Origin: an uncultured delta proteobacterium | Lineage (GTDB): Bacteria > Myxococcota_A > Polyangia > Polyangiales > Polyangiaceae | Length of the DNA: 39,002 bases | Assembly (NCBI GenBank): GCA_903906315.1 | Contig: CAIVJW010000251.1 | Location: forward strand, 1-39,002 | Direction: 5' to 3' | Shown here: positions 7,558 through 19,072 of the stretch, one piece after another | Numbering within the stretch: position 1 is the first letter of the stretch | How the letters are laid out: the number at the start of each line of letters is the position of its first letter | Made by a program: the position numbers and the translations under genes | The notes under the pieces: model-generated | The model's input: only the letters and a program-made list of their open reading frames with translations | Database searches by the model: none | What the model was told of the DNA's origin: nothing

Positions 7558-9765
7558 ATGGGCGAAACACCCCCCTTCGCGCGGCGACGCTTCCTGAGCC
7601 TCGGCGCGGGCACGGCGGCTGCGGTCGCCGCGGCGCGGATCGGCCTCTCGAGCGACGCCGAGGCCTCGATCGGCACGAGCGATCCGGGCACCGACGGCGA
7701 CGTCGTGCGGTCGGTCTGCGAGGTCTGCTTCTGGAAGTGCGGCATCCAGGGCCACGTGAAGGCGGGTCGGCTGACCAAGATCCAGGGCAGCCCGGCGCAC
7801 CCGCTCTCGAACGGCAAGCTCTGCCCGCGCGGCGTCGGCGCCGTCGGGCTCGCCTACGACCCGGACCGCCTCGTGAAGCCGCTGCTGCGCGTCGGCGCGC
7901 GCGGGTCGGACTCGATGAAGCCGGTCTCGTGGGAGGAGGCGATCGGCTTCCTGGCCGACAAGCTCGACGGCATCCGCAAGAAGCACGGCCCGGAGGCCGT
8001 CGCCCTCTTCAACCACGGCGCGGGCGCCTCGTGGTTCAAGCACCTCTTCCAGGCGTACGGCTCGGTCAACTTCGGGGCGCCGTCGTTCGCGCAGTGCCGC
8101 GGTCCGCGCGACGTGGCCTTCGACCTCACGTTCGGATCGGACCCGGGGTCGCCGGAGATCCTCGACATCTCGCGATCGAACTGCGTCGTGCTGCTCGGAT
8201 CGCACCTCGGCGAGAACATGCACAACACGCAGGTGCAGGACTTCGCCGAGCTCTGCGCGAGGGACGCCGACCTCATCGTCGTCGACCCGCGCTTCTCGAC
8301 GGCCGCGTCGAAGGCGAAGACCTGGCTGCCCATCCGGCCGGGCACCGACACCGCGCTCCTGCTCGCGTGGATCCACGTCGTCGTCACCGAAGGCCGCCAC
8401 CAGCGCGAGTACGTCGAGAAGCACACGAACGGCTGGGGCGAGCTTTCGGCGCACGTGGCGACGTTCACGCCCGAGTGGGCGGCCGTCGAGACGGGACTCG
8501 ACGCCGAGATCATCCGCACGACGGCGCGCCGCATCGCCGCGGCGGCGCCGGCCGTCATGGTGCACCCGGGGCGACACGCCTCCTGGTACGGGCCCGACGA
8601 CACGCACCGGGCGCGCGCGGTCGCGATCCTGAACGGCATCCTCGGCGCGTGGGGCCACCGCGGCGGCTTCTTCCGGCCGAACGGGATGAAGCTCGCGAAG
8701 TACCCGACGCCCGCGTACCCGAAGGCCAAGCCGCCGGCCGATCGGCGCCCGGGCGAGGCGCCGTTCGCGCTCGAGCCGCTCGCGCAGGGCCTCCGCCGCG
8801 CGACCATCGACGGCCAGCCGTACCCAATCAAGGGCTGGTTCGTGTACGGAACGAACCTGATCCAGGCCTTGCCGCAGCGGGCCGAGACGCTGAAGGCCAT
8901 CGAGGCGCTCGACCTGCTCGTCGTGTGCGACCTGCTCCCGGCGGAGATCGCGAGCTACGCGGACGTGGTGCTGCCCGAGGCGTCGCACCTCGAGCGCTAC
9001 GACGATCTGCTGGGCGTGTCGTGGCACCGAGGCGGCGTGGCGCTGCGCCAGCCGATGATCGATCCGCCCGGCGAGGCGAAGCCCGGCTGGTGGATCGCGC
9101 GCGAGATCGGCCACACGATCGGGCTCGGCGCGTACTTCCCGTGGAAGGACGTGAAGGAGTACCTCGCCGAGCGCTGCCGCCTGTCGAACGTCGACTTCGC
9201 CGAGCTGCAGAGGGAGGGCATCGTGCTCTCGCCCGCGAAGCCGACGGTGGTCGAGGACGGGCTCGCGCTCACGTTCGCCACCGAGAGCGGCAAGATCGAG
9301 CTCTACAGCGAGAAGCTGAAGGCGGCCGGCTTCGATCCGCTCCCGGTGTTCCGCCGGCAGGACGCCGCCCCGCCGGGCTATTTCCGCCTGCTCTACGGGC
9401 GCGCCGCGGCGCACACGTTCGGTCGCACCACCAACAACCGCCTGCTCGGCGAGCTCTCGCACAACGACCGCGTGTGGGTGAACGCGAAGGTCGCGGCCGA
9501 CCTCGGGATCGCCGACGGCGCGACCGTGCGGCTCGTGAACCAGGACGGCGTCGAGAGCGCCCCCGTGAAGGTGAAGGCGACCGAGCGCATGCGCGGCGAC
9601 TGCGTGTTCATGGTCCACGGCTGGGGCCACACGGCCAAGGGGCTGCGCTACGCGAAGGGCAAGGGCGCCGACGACTCCGAGCTCGTCACGCGCGTCGCGG
9701 TGGATCCGGTCATGGGCGGAACGGGGATGCGCGTGAACTTCGTCGCGTTCCGGAAGGAGGCCTGA
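7558..9765 (+). CDS. psrA: Molybdopterin oxidoreductase, polysulfide/thiosulfate reductase catalytic subunit (PsrA/PhsA type)
   Basis: Periplasmic catalytic subunit of a three-part sulfur-compound reductase, 735 aa (PsrA and PhsA are about 760). A Tat signal (ARRRFLSLGAG, then a hydrophobic stretch and ASI) fits ATG 7558. The [4Fe-4S] cluster Cys are 54, 57, 61 and 89 (CEVCFWKC, LCPRG). A Cys ligand for Mo/W is expected at C180 in AQCRGPRD, as in the PsrA/PhsA group. The C-terminal dinucleotide-binding domain includes HTFGRTTNN and ends VNFVAFRKEA. PsrB- and PsrC-like genes follow at once. The substrate may be polysulfide, thiosulfate or tetrathionate; sequence alone does not decide, though rhodanese, YeeE and DsrC-like neighbours favour a sulfur compound over arsenate or selenate. 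The AAGGAGG at 7479 is too far upstream to be its ribosome site, so a near-leaderless message from the sigma-54 promoter is likely. Confidence 0.87.
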   Translation: MGETPPFARRRFLSLGAGTAAAVAAARIGLSSDAEASIGTSDPGTDGDVVRSVCEVCFWKCGIQGHVKAGRLTKIQGSPAHPLSNGKLCPRGVGAVGLAYDPDRLVKPLLRVGARGSDSMKPVSWEEAIGFLADKLDGIRKKHGPEAVALFNHGAGASWFKHLFQAYGSVNFGAPSFAQCRGPRDVAFDLTFGSDPGSPEILDISRSNCVVLLGSHLGENMHNTQVQDFAELCARDADLIVVDPRFSTAASKAKTWLPIRPGTDTALLLAWIHVVVTEGRHQREYVEKHTNGWGELSAHVATFTPEWAAVETGLDAEIIRTTARRIAAAAPAVMVHPGRHASWYGPDDTHRARAVAILNGILGAWGHRGGFFRPNGMKLAKYPTPAYPKAKPPADRRPGEAPFALEPLAQGLRRATIDGQPYPIKGWFVYGTNLIQALPQRAETLKAIEALDLLVVCDLLPAEIASYADVVLPEASHLERYDDLLGVSWHRGGVALRQPMIDPPGEAKPGWWIAREIGHTIGLGAYFPWKDVKEYLAERCRLSNVDFAELQREGIVLSPAKPTVVEDGLALTFATESGKIELYSEKLKAAGFDPLPVFRRQDAAPPGYFRLLYGRAAAHTFGRTTNNRLLGELSHNDRVWVNAKVAADLGIADGATVRLVNQDGVESAPVKVKATERMRGDCVFMVHGWGHTAKGLRYAKGKGADDSELVTRVAVDPVMGGTGMRVNFVAFRKEA

Positions 9766-9768
9766 GCG

Positions 9769-10302
9769 ATGCGCCGGGTCATGGTCATCGACGCGCGGCG
9801 GTGCGTGGGCTGCGAGGCCTGCGTGGTGGCGTGCAAGACGGAAAACCACGTGCCAGACGGCGCGTACCGTGACTGGGTCGTGCAGGAGACGCGCGGCGAG
9901 TACCCGAGCCTCGAGCTCACGATCCAGTCGCAGCGCTGCAACCACTGCTCGAACGCGCCCTGCGTCGCGAACTGCCCGACGGGGGCGAGCCACTACCGCG
10001 GCGACGGCACCGTGCAGGTCGACCGCGACAAGTGCACCGGCTGCCGCGCGTGCATCGCGTCGTGCCCGTACGGCGCGCGCTACGTCGCGCCCGAGGGGCA
10101 CGTCGAGAAGTGCACGCTCTGCGTCCACCGGCTCGACCGCGGCAAGCCGACCGCGTGCGAGGAGGTCTGCCCGACCTCGGCGATCGCGACCGGCGACCGC
10201 GGCGACCGCGGGTCGGTCGTCGCGCTGCGCCTGCGCCGCGGCACCGCCTCGGTGGTGACGCCCGAGGCCGGCACCGAGCCCAACGTCAGCTACGTGCGCT
10301 GA
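9769..10302 (+). CDS. psrB: Four-cluster ferredoxin subunit (PsrB/PhsB/NrfC type)
   Basis: Electron-transfer subunit of 177 aa linking the catalytic and membrane subunits on the periplasmic face. Sixteen Cys in four groups are visible: CVGCEACVVAC near the N-terminus, CNHCSNAPCVANC, CTGCRACIASC, and the split group CTLC with CEEVC. This is the full four-[4Fe-4S] set. There is no signal peptide of its own, as usual for PsrB-type subunits exported piggyback with the Tat-bearing partner. It starts 3 nt after the psrA stop and ends 11 nt before psrC, so the three genes are one operon. Confidence 0.92.
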   Translation: MRRVMVIDARRCVGCEACVVACKTENHVPDGAYRDWVVQETRGEYPSLELTIQSQRCNHCSNAPCVANCPTGASHYRGDGTVQVDRDKCTGCRACIASCPYGARYVAPEGHVEKCTLCVHRLDRGKPTACEEVCPTSAIATGDRGDRGSVVALRLRRGTASVVTPEAGTEPNVSYVR

Positions 10303-10313
10303 AGGAGACGGTC

Positions 10314-11258
10314 ATGCAACCGCACACCGAGATCGACTCCACCCGCAGCGCGGCGATCGCCCTGGCCGAGCGCTTCTGGGGCTGGGAGATCCCCGTCTAC
10401 CTGTTCCTCGGCGGCCTCGTCGCGGGCCTGATGCTCGCCGTGAGCGCCGCCGTGATCCTGATCGGCCGCGATCGCATCACGCGCGCGATGAAGCTCGGGC
10501 TGCTCGGCGCGCCGGTGCTGCTCTCGATCGGCATGGGCGCGCTATTTCTCGACCTCACGTACAAGCTGCACGTCTTCCGGTTCTACACGACGCTCGAGCT
10601 CTCGGCGCCGATGTCGCTCGGATCGTGGGTGCTGCTGCTCGTCTACCCGGTGCAGATCGCGCTCGTGATCGCGATGCCGGTCGAGGAGCTCGTGCCGTGG
10701 CTCGATCGCGTGCCGGCGATCGGCCGGGCGCGCGAGATCGCGGCGGCGCACGTGACCAAGCTCGCCTGGGCGGGCGTCGGGCTCGGCGTGGCGCTCGGCA
10801 TCTACACGGGCGTCCTGCTCTCGGCCACGGTCGCGCGGCCGCTCTGGTCGAGCGGCGCGCTCGGGTTCCTGTTTCTCGCGTCGGGATCGTCGACGGGCGT
10901 CGCGGCGCTGATGTTCGCCGAGGAGGACCACGAGGCCCTCGGCTGGCTCGGCCGAGCCGACCTCGGCCTCATCGCCTTCGAGCTCGCCGTCCTGCTGCTG
11001 TGGATCGTGGGCCTGATGACGCAGGGGCCGCTCTACCGTGAGGCCGCCGCGCTGCTCCTTTCGGGGCCGTGGGCGCCCGCGTTCCTCGGCATGGTCGTGT
11101 TCGGCGGGCTGATCGTGCCCGCCGCGCTCGAGGGCCTCGCGCTGCGGGGGCGCGCGCTGCACTCGCGCCTCGTGCCGGCCCTCGTGATCGCAGGGGGGCT
11201 GCTCCTGCGGTTCGTCATCGTCTACGCGGGGCAGGAGGTCGGCTTCGTCGCCGGCTGA
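10314..11258 (+). CDS. psrC: Quinone-interacting membrane subunit (PsrC/NrfD family)
   Basis: Integral membrane protein of 314 aa with about eight or nine hydrophobic helices. It exchanges electrons between the (mena)quinone pool and PsrB. The opening WGWEIPVYLFLGGLVAG is characteristic of NrfD/PsrC proteins (the PVYLFLGG stretch), and SAPMSLGSW lies in the third helix region. An AAGGAGA ribosome site precedes ATG 10314. It is the third gene of the psrABC block; the next gene is separated by a hairpin repeat. Confidence 0.9.
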   Translation: MQPHTEIDSTRSAAIALAERFWGWEIPVYLFLGGLVAGLMLAVSAAVILIGRDRITRAMKLGLLGAPVLLSIGMGALFLDLTYKLHVFRFYTTLELSAPMSLGSWVLLLVYPVQIALVIAMPVEELVPWLDRVPAIGRAREIAAAHVTKLAWAGVGLGVALGIYTGVLLSATVARPLWSSGALGFLFLASGSSTGVAALMFAEEDHEALGWLGRADLGLIAFELAVLLLWIVGLMTQGPLYREAAALLLSGPWAPAFLGMVVFGGLIVPAALEGLALRGRALHSRLVPALVIAGGLLLRFVIVYAGQEVGFVAG

Positions 11259-11268
11259 GGGGCGGAGA

Positions 11269-11345
11269 ACCACCATGGAGGCACGGAGAGCGCGGAGCAG
11301 AGAGGTGAATTCAGGCCTTCGTGTCCTCCATGCCTCCTTGGTGCC
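11269..11345. repeat. Intergenic imperfect hairpin repeat, copy B
   Basis: In the 108-nt gap between psrC and the first yeeE gene. The left arm CCATGGAGGCACGGAG pairs imperfectly with CGTGTCCTCCATGCCTCC and CTTGGTG. It shares CACGGAG, CGC and AGAGAGG blocks with copy A at 3672-3738. It falls inside a likely operon, so it may modulate message stability or partial termination; no U-rich tail is present. Confidence 0.6.
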
Positions 11346-11366
11346 TCCTCTTCTTCGGAGGAGATC

Positions 11367-11909
11367 ATGAGCCAAGAAACCGTCACCGCCGAGGCGCCGC
11401 GCGAGCGTCCGCTCTGGGACCCGTACGTCGCGGGCTTCTTCCTCGGGCTCGTCCTGCTCGGCACCTACCTGGTGTTCGGGCGCGGGCTGGGCGCGTCGGG
11501 CGCGCTCGCGCGCATCACGGCGCGGCTCGTCGACGTCGTCGCGCCGGCCTGGGTCGAGGGCAACGGCCACCTGGGGGGCTACTTCGCGAAGGGCGCGAAG
11601 TGGTGGGACGACTGGCTCGTGTTCGAGCTGATCGGCGTCGTCCTCGGCGGCGTCTTCGCCGGCCTCACGGCCGGTCGCTTCGGCTGGAAGGTCGAGGGCG
11701 GCCCGCGCGTCTCGTCGCGCACGCGCCTGATCGCGGCCTTCGGCGGCGGGGCGATCGTCGGCGTCGGCGCGCGGCTCGCGCAGGGTTGCACGAGCGGCCA
11801 GGCGCTCTCCGGCGGCGCGACGCTCGCGCTCGGGAGCTGGGCGTTCATGTTCTCGGTGTTCGGCGGCGCGTACGCGCTGGCCTGGTTCGTGAGGAGGCTC
11901 TGGACATGA
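11367..11909 (+). CDS. YeeE/YedE-family (TsuA-like) membrane protein, first half
   Basis: Membrane protein of 180 aa, four or five predicted helices, representing one half of a YeeE/YedE sulfur-compound permease. The signature is GARLAQGCTSGQALSGG near residue 140, with the conserved Cys used by TsuA proteins to relay thiosulfate. GGAGGAG precedes ATG 11367. It overlaps the next yeeE gene by 4 nt (ATGA), and the two presumably work as a pair. The expected role is movement of a sulfur anion or sulfur atom across the membrane for the PsrABC module; direction and substrate are not known from sequence. Confidence 0.87.
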   Translation: MSQETVTAEAPRERPLWDPYVAGFFLGLVLLGTYLVFGRGLGASGALARITARLVDVVAPAWVEGNGHLGGYFAKGAKWWDDWLVFELIGVVLGGVFAGLTAGRFGWKVEGGPRVSSRTRLIAAFGGGAIVGVGARLAQGCTSGQALSGGATLALGSWAFMFSVFGGAYALAWFVRRLWT

Positions 11910-12550
11910 TGCCGCTCCACCCCTCGACGTGGCTCTCCTACACGTTCGCGATCCTCGCGGGCTTCGCGTTCGGCTTCGTGCTCGAGCGCGCGGGCTTCGG
12001 CAGCTCGCGCAAGCTCGCCGCGCAGTTCTACCTGCGCGACCTGACCGTGCTGAAGGTCATGTTCACGGCGATCGTGACGGCGATGCTCGGCCTCGCCGTG
12101 CTGCGCGCGGTCGGCTTCGTCGACTGGGAGGCCGTCTACGTGAACCCGACGAACCTCGGGCCGCAGGTCGTCGGCGGCCTGATCTTCGGCGCCGGCTTCG
12201 TCGTCGGCGGCTACTGCCCCGGCACGTGCATCGTCGCGGCGGCGACCGGCAAGGTGGACGCGATCGTGTTCCTCGGCGGCGTGATGGCCGGGATCCTGGG
12301 GTTCTCGGCGGCGTGGCCGTGGGTCGGCGGGTTCGCGAGCTCGGGCGGCGGGCAGCGGCAGTTCGTCTACGAGTGGCTGCACCTCTCGTACGGGGTCGTG
12401 GCCATCCTCGTGACGTTGATGGCGCTCGGCATGTTCGCCGGCGCGGAGTGGATCGAGAAGAAGCTGCGCGGCGGCACGATCGCGCCGCCTCGCGCGGACG
12501 CGAGCGCCGGGCCCGCGGCCGACGCGGGGGCCGCGCCGACGAAGGCTTGA
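11906..12550 (+). CDS. YeeE/YedE-family (TsuA-like) membrane protein, second half
   Basis: Partner of the preceding gene, 214 aa, with five or so helices and the second signature GFGSSRKLAAQFY followed by GGYCPGTCIVAAATGK, which carries two conserved Cys. The C-terminal 25 residues are Ala/Pro-rich and hydrophilic. GAGGAGG ends 8 nt before ATG 11906; ATG 11909 is also possible. Full-length TsuA carries both halves in one chain; here they are two translationally coupled proteins, a common arrangement beside rhodanese and sulfur-enzyme genes. Confidence 0.88.
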   Translation: MMPLHPSTWLSYTFAILAGFAFGFVLERAGFGSSRKLAAQFYLRDLTVLKVMFTAIVTAMLGLAVLRAVGFVDWEAVYVNPTNLGPQVVGGLIFGAGFVVGGYCPGTCIVAAATGKVDAIVFLGGVMAGILGFSAAWPWVGGFASSGGGQRQFVYEWLHLSYGVVAILVTLMALGMFAGAEWIEKKLRGGTIAPPRADASAGPAADAGAAPTKA

Positions 12551-12563
12551 ACGGGAGCAAACG

Positions 12564-13154
12564 ATGAACCCTCGCACGATCCGCATCACGTTCATCGGGG
12601 CCGCCCTCGCCCTCGGGGTCGCGAGCGCCGCGCTCGCCGGGCGCGTCGCCGGCCCGGGACCGACGCCCTCGGTCGCGCCGGCCGAGGTGGACCCGTTCTC
12701 CGTGGCGGGCCTGCTCGCCGAGGCGCCGCCGGACGTCGTCGTGATCGTGCTCGAGGGCGCGCCTCGCCACCCGCTGCGCGGCGCGATGCCCGCGTCGAGC
12801 TTCGGCGCCGACGACGAGGCCCTCGTCGCAGGCGCCCCGAAGGTCCGGCGGATCGTGCTCGCCGGCGGGGACCCGGTCCGCGTCGATCGGATCGCGCGCA
12901 AGCTGTCCTCGAGCGGGCGCGACGTGCGGGTGCTAGCCGGCGGCCTCGGGGCGTGGGATACGGCAATGGATGCCGACCCGAAGGCCCCGGCCGACGGTGC
13001 GACGGTCGAGGTCTGGGCCGCGTACCGGTCGCGGCTCGCGCTGCGGCGCTCGTTCGGCGACGCCGCCGCGGCGCCCGTGTCGCCCTTCGCCGCGCCCATC
13101 GCGCCCATCGCCGCGCCCGGCGGCGGCGGCGCGAAGAAGCGCGAGGGCTGCTAG
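12564..13154 (+). CDS. Exported rhodanese-fold protein without the catalytic cysteine
   Basis: Protein of 196 aa with an N-terminal signal or anchor (ITFIGAALALGVASAALAG) and a rhodanese-like domain at about residues 40-140. The closing rhodanese motif is clear (VRVLAGGLGAW). The preceding active-site loop, usually CxxGxR/K, reads VLAGGDPVRVDR and has no Cys. The only Cys is the last residue (KKREGC). Sulfurtransferase activity by the usual persulfide is therefore unlikely unless the terminal Cys substitutes; a sulfur-binding or sensing role is possible. It lies 13 nt after yeeE and 15 nt before the cytochrome gene, in the same operon. Confidence 0.68.
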   Translation: MNPRTIRITFIGAALALGVASAALAGRVAGPGPTPSVAPAEVDPFSVAGLLAEAPPDVVVIVLEGAPRHPLRGAMPASSFGADDEALVAGAPKVRRIVLAGGDPVRVDRIARKLSSSGRDVRVLAGGLGAWDTAMDADPKAPADGATVEVWAAYRSRLALRRSFGDAAAAPVSPFAAPIAPIAAPGGGGAKKREGC

Positions 13155-13169
13155 CCGTCGCAGGGCGCC

Positions 13170-14945
13170 GTGAGCGTCCGCGTCACCGAGGCGGTGCTGA
13201 TCGGCGCCGGGCTCCTGGCGCTGGTGGCGGCCATCTCGCTGCTCGGGCCGGCGATCCGGCACAGCTCGAAGCCGATGCCGACGGTCCTCCTCGGCGGGGC
13301 GACCCGGGCCGAAGGCTGCCTCTCGTGCCACGCCACCATGCAGGGGCTCGGCGCGGCGCACGCGGGCATCGGGTGCAGCCCGTGTCACCTCGGCGATCCC
13401 ACGGCGCGCGAGGAGCGCATCGCACACCGCGGGCTCGAGCGGTTGCCCGGCGACCTGCACACGAGCTCGAGGACCTGCGGCCAGGGCGCGTGCCACCCGA
13501 TCGAGCACGCGCGCGTGCAGAGCAGCCTCATGGCCCGCGCGCCGGGCATCCTCGCCGTCGACCGCTTCGCGTTCGGCGAGCGCCCGACGCCCGACGGCGA
13601 CGAGGCCGACGACCTGCCGGGGATGGACCTGCGAAAAGGCCCGATTTCGCCCGCCGAATTGCACGTGCGCAAGCTCTGCGGGTCGTGTCACCTCGCCGCC
13701 CGCAAGGAGCGGCCGGGCGATCTCGGCGAGGCGGCGCGGGGCGGCGGCTGCGCGGCGTGCCACCTCGGGGCGCCCGACGTGCGCGCCGGCCGGACGGGCG
13801 GCCCGCTCCACCCGGACGTGCCCGCCGACGTGCCCGAGCGGCGCTGCGTCGGTTGCCACGCGCGCAGCGGGAGGATCTCGCTCTCGTATCGCGGCGTGGT
13901 CGAGCTCGAGCCCGGCGACCCGCGCGTCGTCGGCGCGCTGTGGGACGGGCGGCCCGTGGGCGCGGCGCCGCCCGACGTGCACGCGAAGGCGGGGATGACG
14001 TGCATCGACTGCCACACCGAGCGCGAGCTGATGGGCGACGGCACGCCCCACCGGCACGCGCACGAGGGCCTCGAGGTCGGGTGCGTCGACTGCCATGGCG
14101 GCGGTCCGTCGCCGCGCGTCGAGGAGCCGACGACCCCGGATCGCGAGCGCGTCGCGGAGCTGCTGCGCAAGGCGTGGGACCGGGCCGGCAAGCCGGCGCT
14201 CCCCGACGGGCCGCCGCTCCGCACGCGGACGGGGACGCCGCTCTGGCGCACCCACGCCCCGAGCGCGTCGCTCGCGCTGTCACAGACCGGTGGTCGCCTG
14301 GCGATCCCGCCCGCGAAGGACGGGGCGCACCATTCGATCGGGGGACACGAGCGGCTCGACTGCCAGGCGTGCCACTCGGCGTGGGCGCCGCGCTGCACGA
14401 GCTGCCACACCCGCTTCGACCCGAACGGCGCGGACCTCGACCACGCGACGGGGCTGCTGACGAAGGGCAGCTGGATCGAGACCGCGGGCGGCAACGGGCT
14501 CGGGCCGCCGCTGCTCGCGGTCGGGCCGCGAGGCGCGATCGGGCCGTACGTCGAGGGGATGCGCCTGACGATCGCGAACGTCGTCGAGGTCCCGATCGAT
14601 CGCGTGCTGTGGGCGCCGCTCGATCCGCACACGACGGCGAAGGCGCGCCCGTGCGCGTCGTGCCACGATCCGGCCGCGGTCGCCGAGGTCGCGCCGAGCG
14701 AGGGGGAGACCACGCGCAGCGCCCCGGCGCGGCTCCTGACGGAGGAGGAGCGCGCGAAGCTGGCGCGCGTCGGGCGGTGCATCCCGTGCCACTCGAGCTA
14801 CGACGACGTGATCTGGCGTGACGCCGCGGCGAGCTTCTCGCGGCTCGCGGGGCGGTCGGCGGCACCCGCGTCCCGCGCGGCGCATGACCCGGTCCTGCGC
14901 TGCCGCGGGGCGACCGGGGATCCCGCGGCGCGGACGCCCCGCTGA
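13170..14945 (+). CDS. Membrane-anchored multihaem cytochrome c (11 CXXCH plus one CX4CH)
   Basis: Periplasmic c-type cytochrome of 591 aa. An N-terminal uncleaved helix (VTEAVLIGAGLLALVAAI) anchors it. Haem motifs in order: CLSCH, CSPCH, CGQGACH (four residues between the Cys), CGSCH, CAACH, CVGCH, CIDCH, CVDCH, CQACH, CTSCH, CASCH, CIPCH. It is the last gene of the psr operon and ends 7 nt from the convergent regulator. It probably shuttles electrons to or from PsrABC, or is itself a terminal tetrathionate/sulfite-type reductase. I do not recognise a named family, and no clear nitrite- or octahaem-tetrathionate-reductase active-site pattern can be read. GTG 13170 gives the anchor right at the N-terminus. 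Confidence 0.85.
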   Translation: MSVRVTEAVLIGAGLLALVAAISLLGPAIRHSSKPMPTVLLGGATRAEGCLSCHATMQGLGAAHAGIGCSPCHLGDPTAREERIAHRGLERLPGDLHTSSRTCGQGACHPIEHARVQSSLMARAPGILAVDRFAFGERPTPDGDEADDLPGMDLRKGPISPAELHVRKLCGSCHLAARKERPGDLGEAARGGGCAACHLGAPDVRAGRTGGPLHPDVPADVPERRCVGCHARSGRISLSYRGVVELEPGDPRVVGALWDGRPVGAAPPDVHAKAGMTCIDCHTERELMGDGTPHRHAHEGLEVGCVDCHGGGPSPRVEEPTTPDRERVAELLRKAWDRAGKPALPDGPPLRTRTGTPLWRTHAPSASLALSQTGGRLAIPPAKDGAHHSIGGHERLDCQACHSAWAPRCTSCHTRFDPNGADLDHATGLLTKGSWIETAGGNGLGPPLLAVGPRGAIGPYVEGMRLTIANVVEVPIDRVLWAPLDPHTTAKARPCASCHDPAAVAEVAPSEGETTRSAPARLLTEEERAKLARVGRCIPCHSSYDDVIWRDAAASFSRLAGRSAAPASRAAHDPVLRCRGATGDPAARTPR

Positions 14946-14952
14946 CGGCGCG

Positions 14953-16359
<1,407 letters not shown>

Positions 16360-16582
16360 GATCGTCCGGGGGGCGGCGCGGCGAAGGGGAGAGCTCCCGG
16401 CGGTGCGCGTGGAGCGGGCCCCGCGAGCCCGCGCACGGGGGGGGCGAGGGGGCGCGCCACCTCGGGGCACTAGGTGGCACGTCCACGGCGCTCCTTCAAG
16501 CCGCGCGAGCCGGGCGCGAGGTGCGCGTCCGTGCGTGCGAGGGCGCGCCGCGATCGGCCCGCCGCATGCACGGCGTCACGGG

Positions 16583-19063
<2,481 letters not shown>

Positions 19064-19072
19064 GATCCGCCC

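Noticed and set aside
16360-16470. N-terminal 37-residue extension of the sigma-54 activator from GTG 16470
   Set aside because: Low-complexity Arg/Pro/Gly composition without family similarity; GTG 16359 gives a more natural N-terminus, although neither has a good ribosome site.
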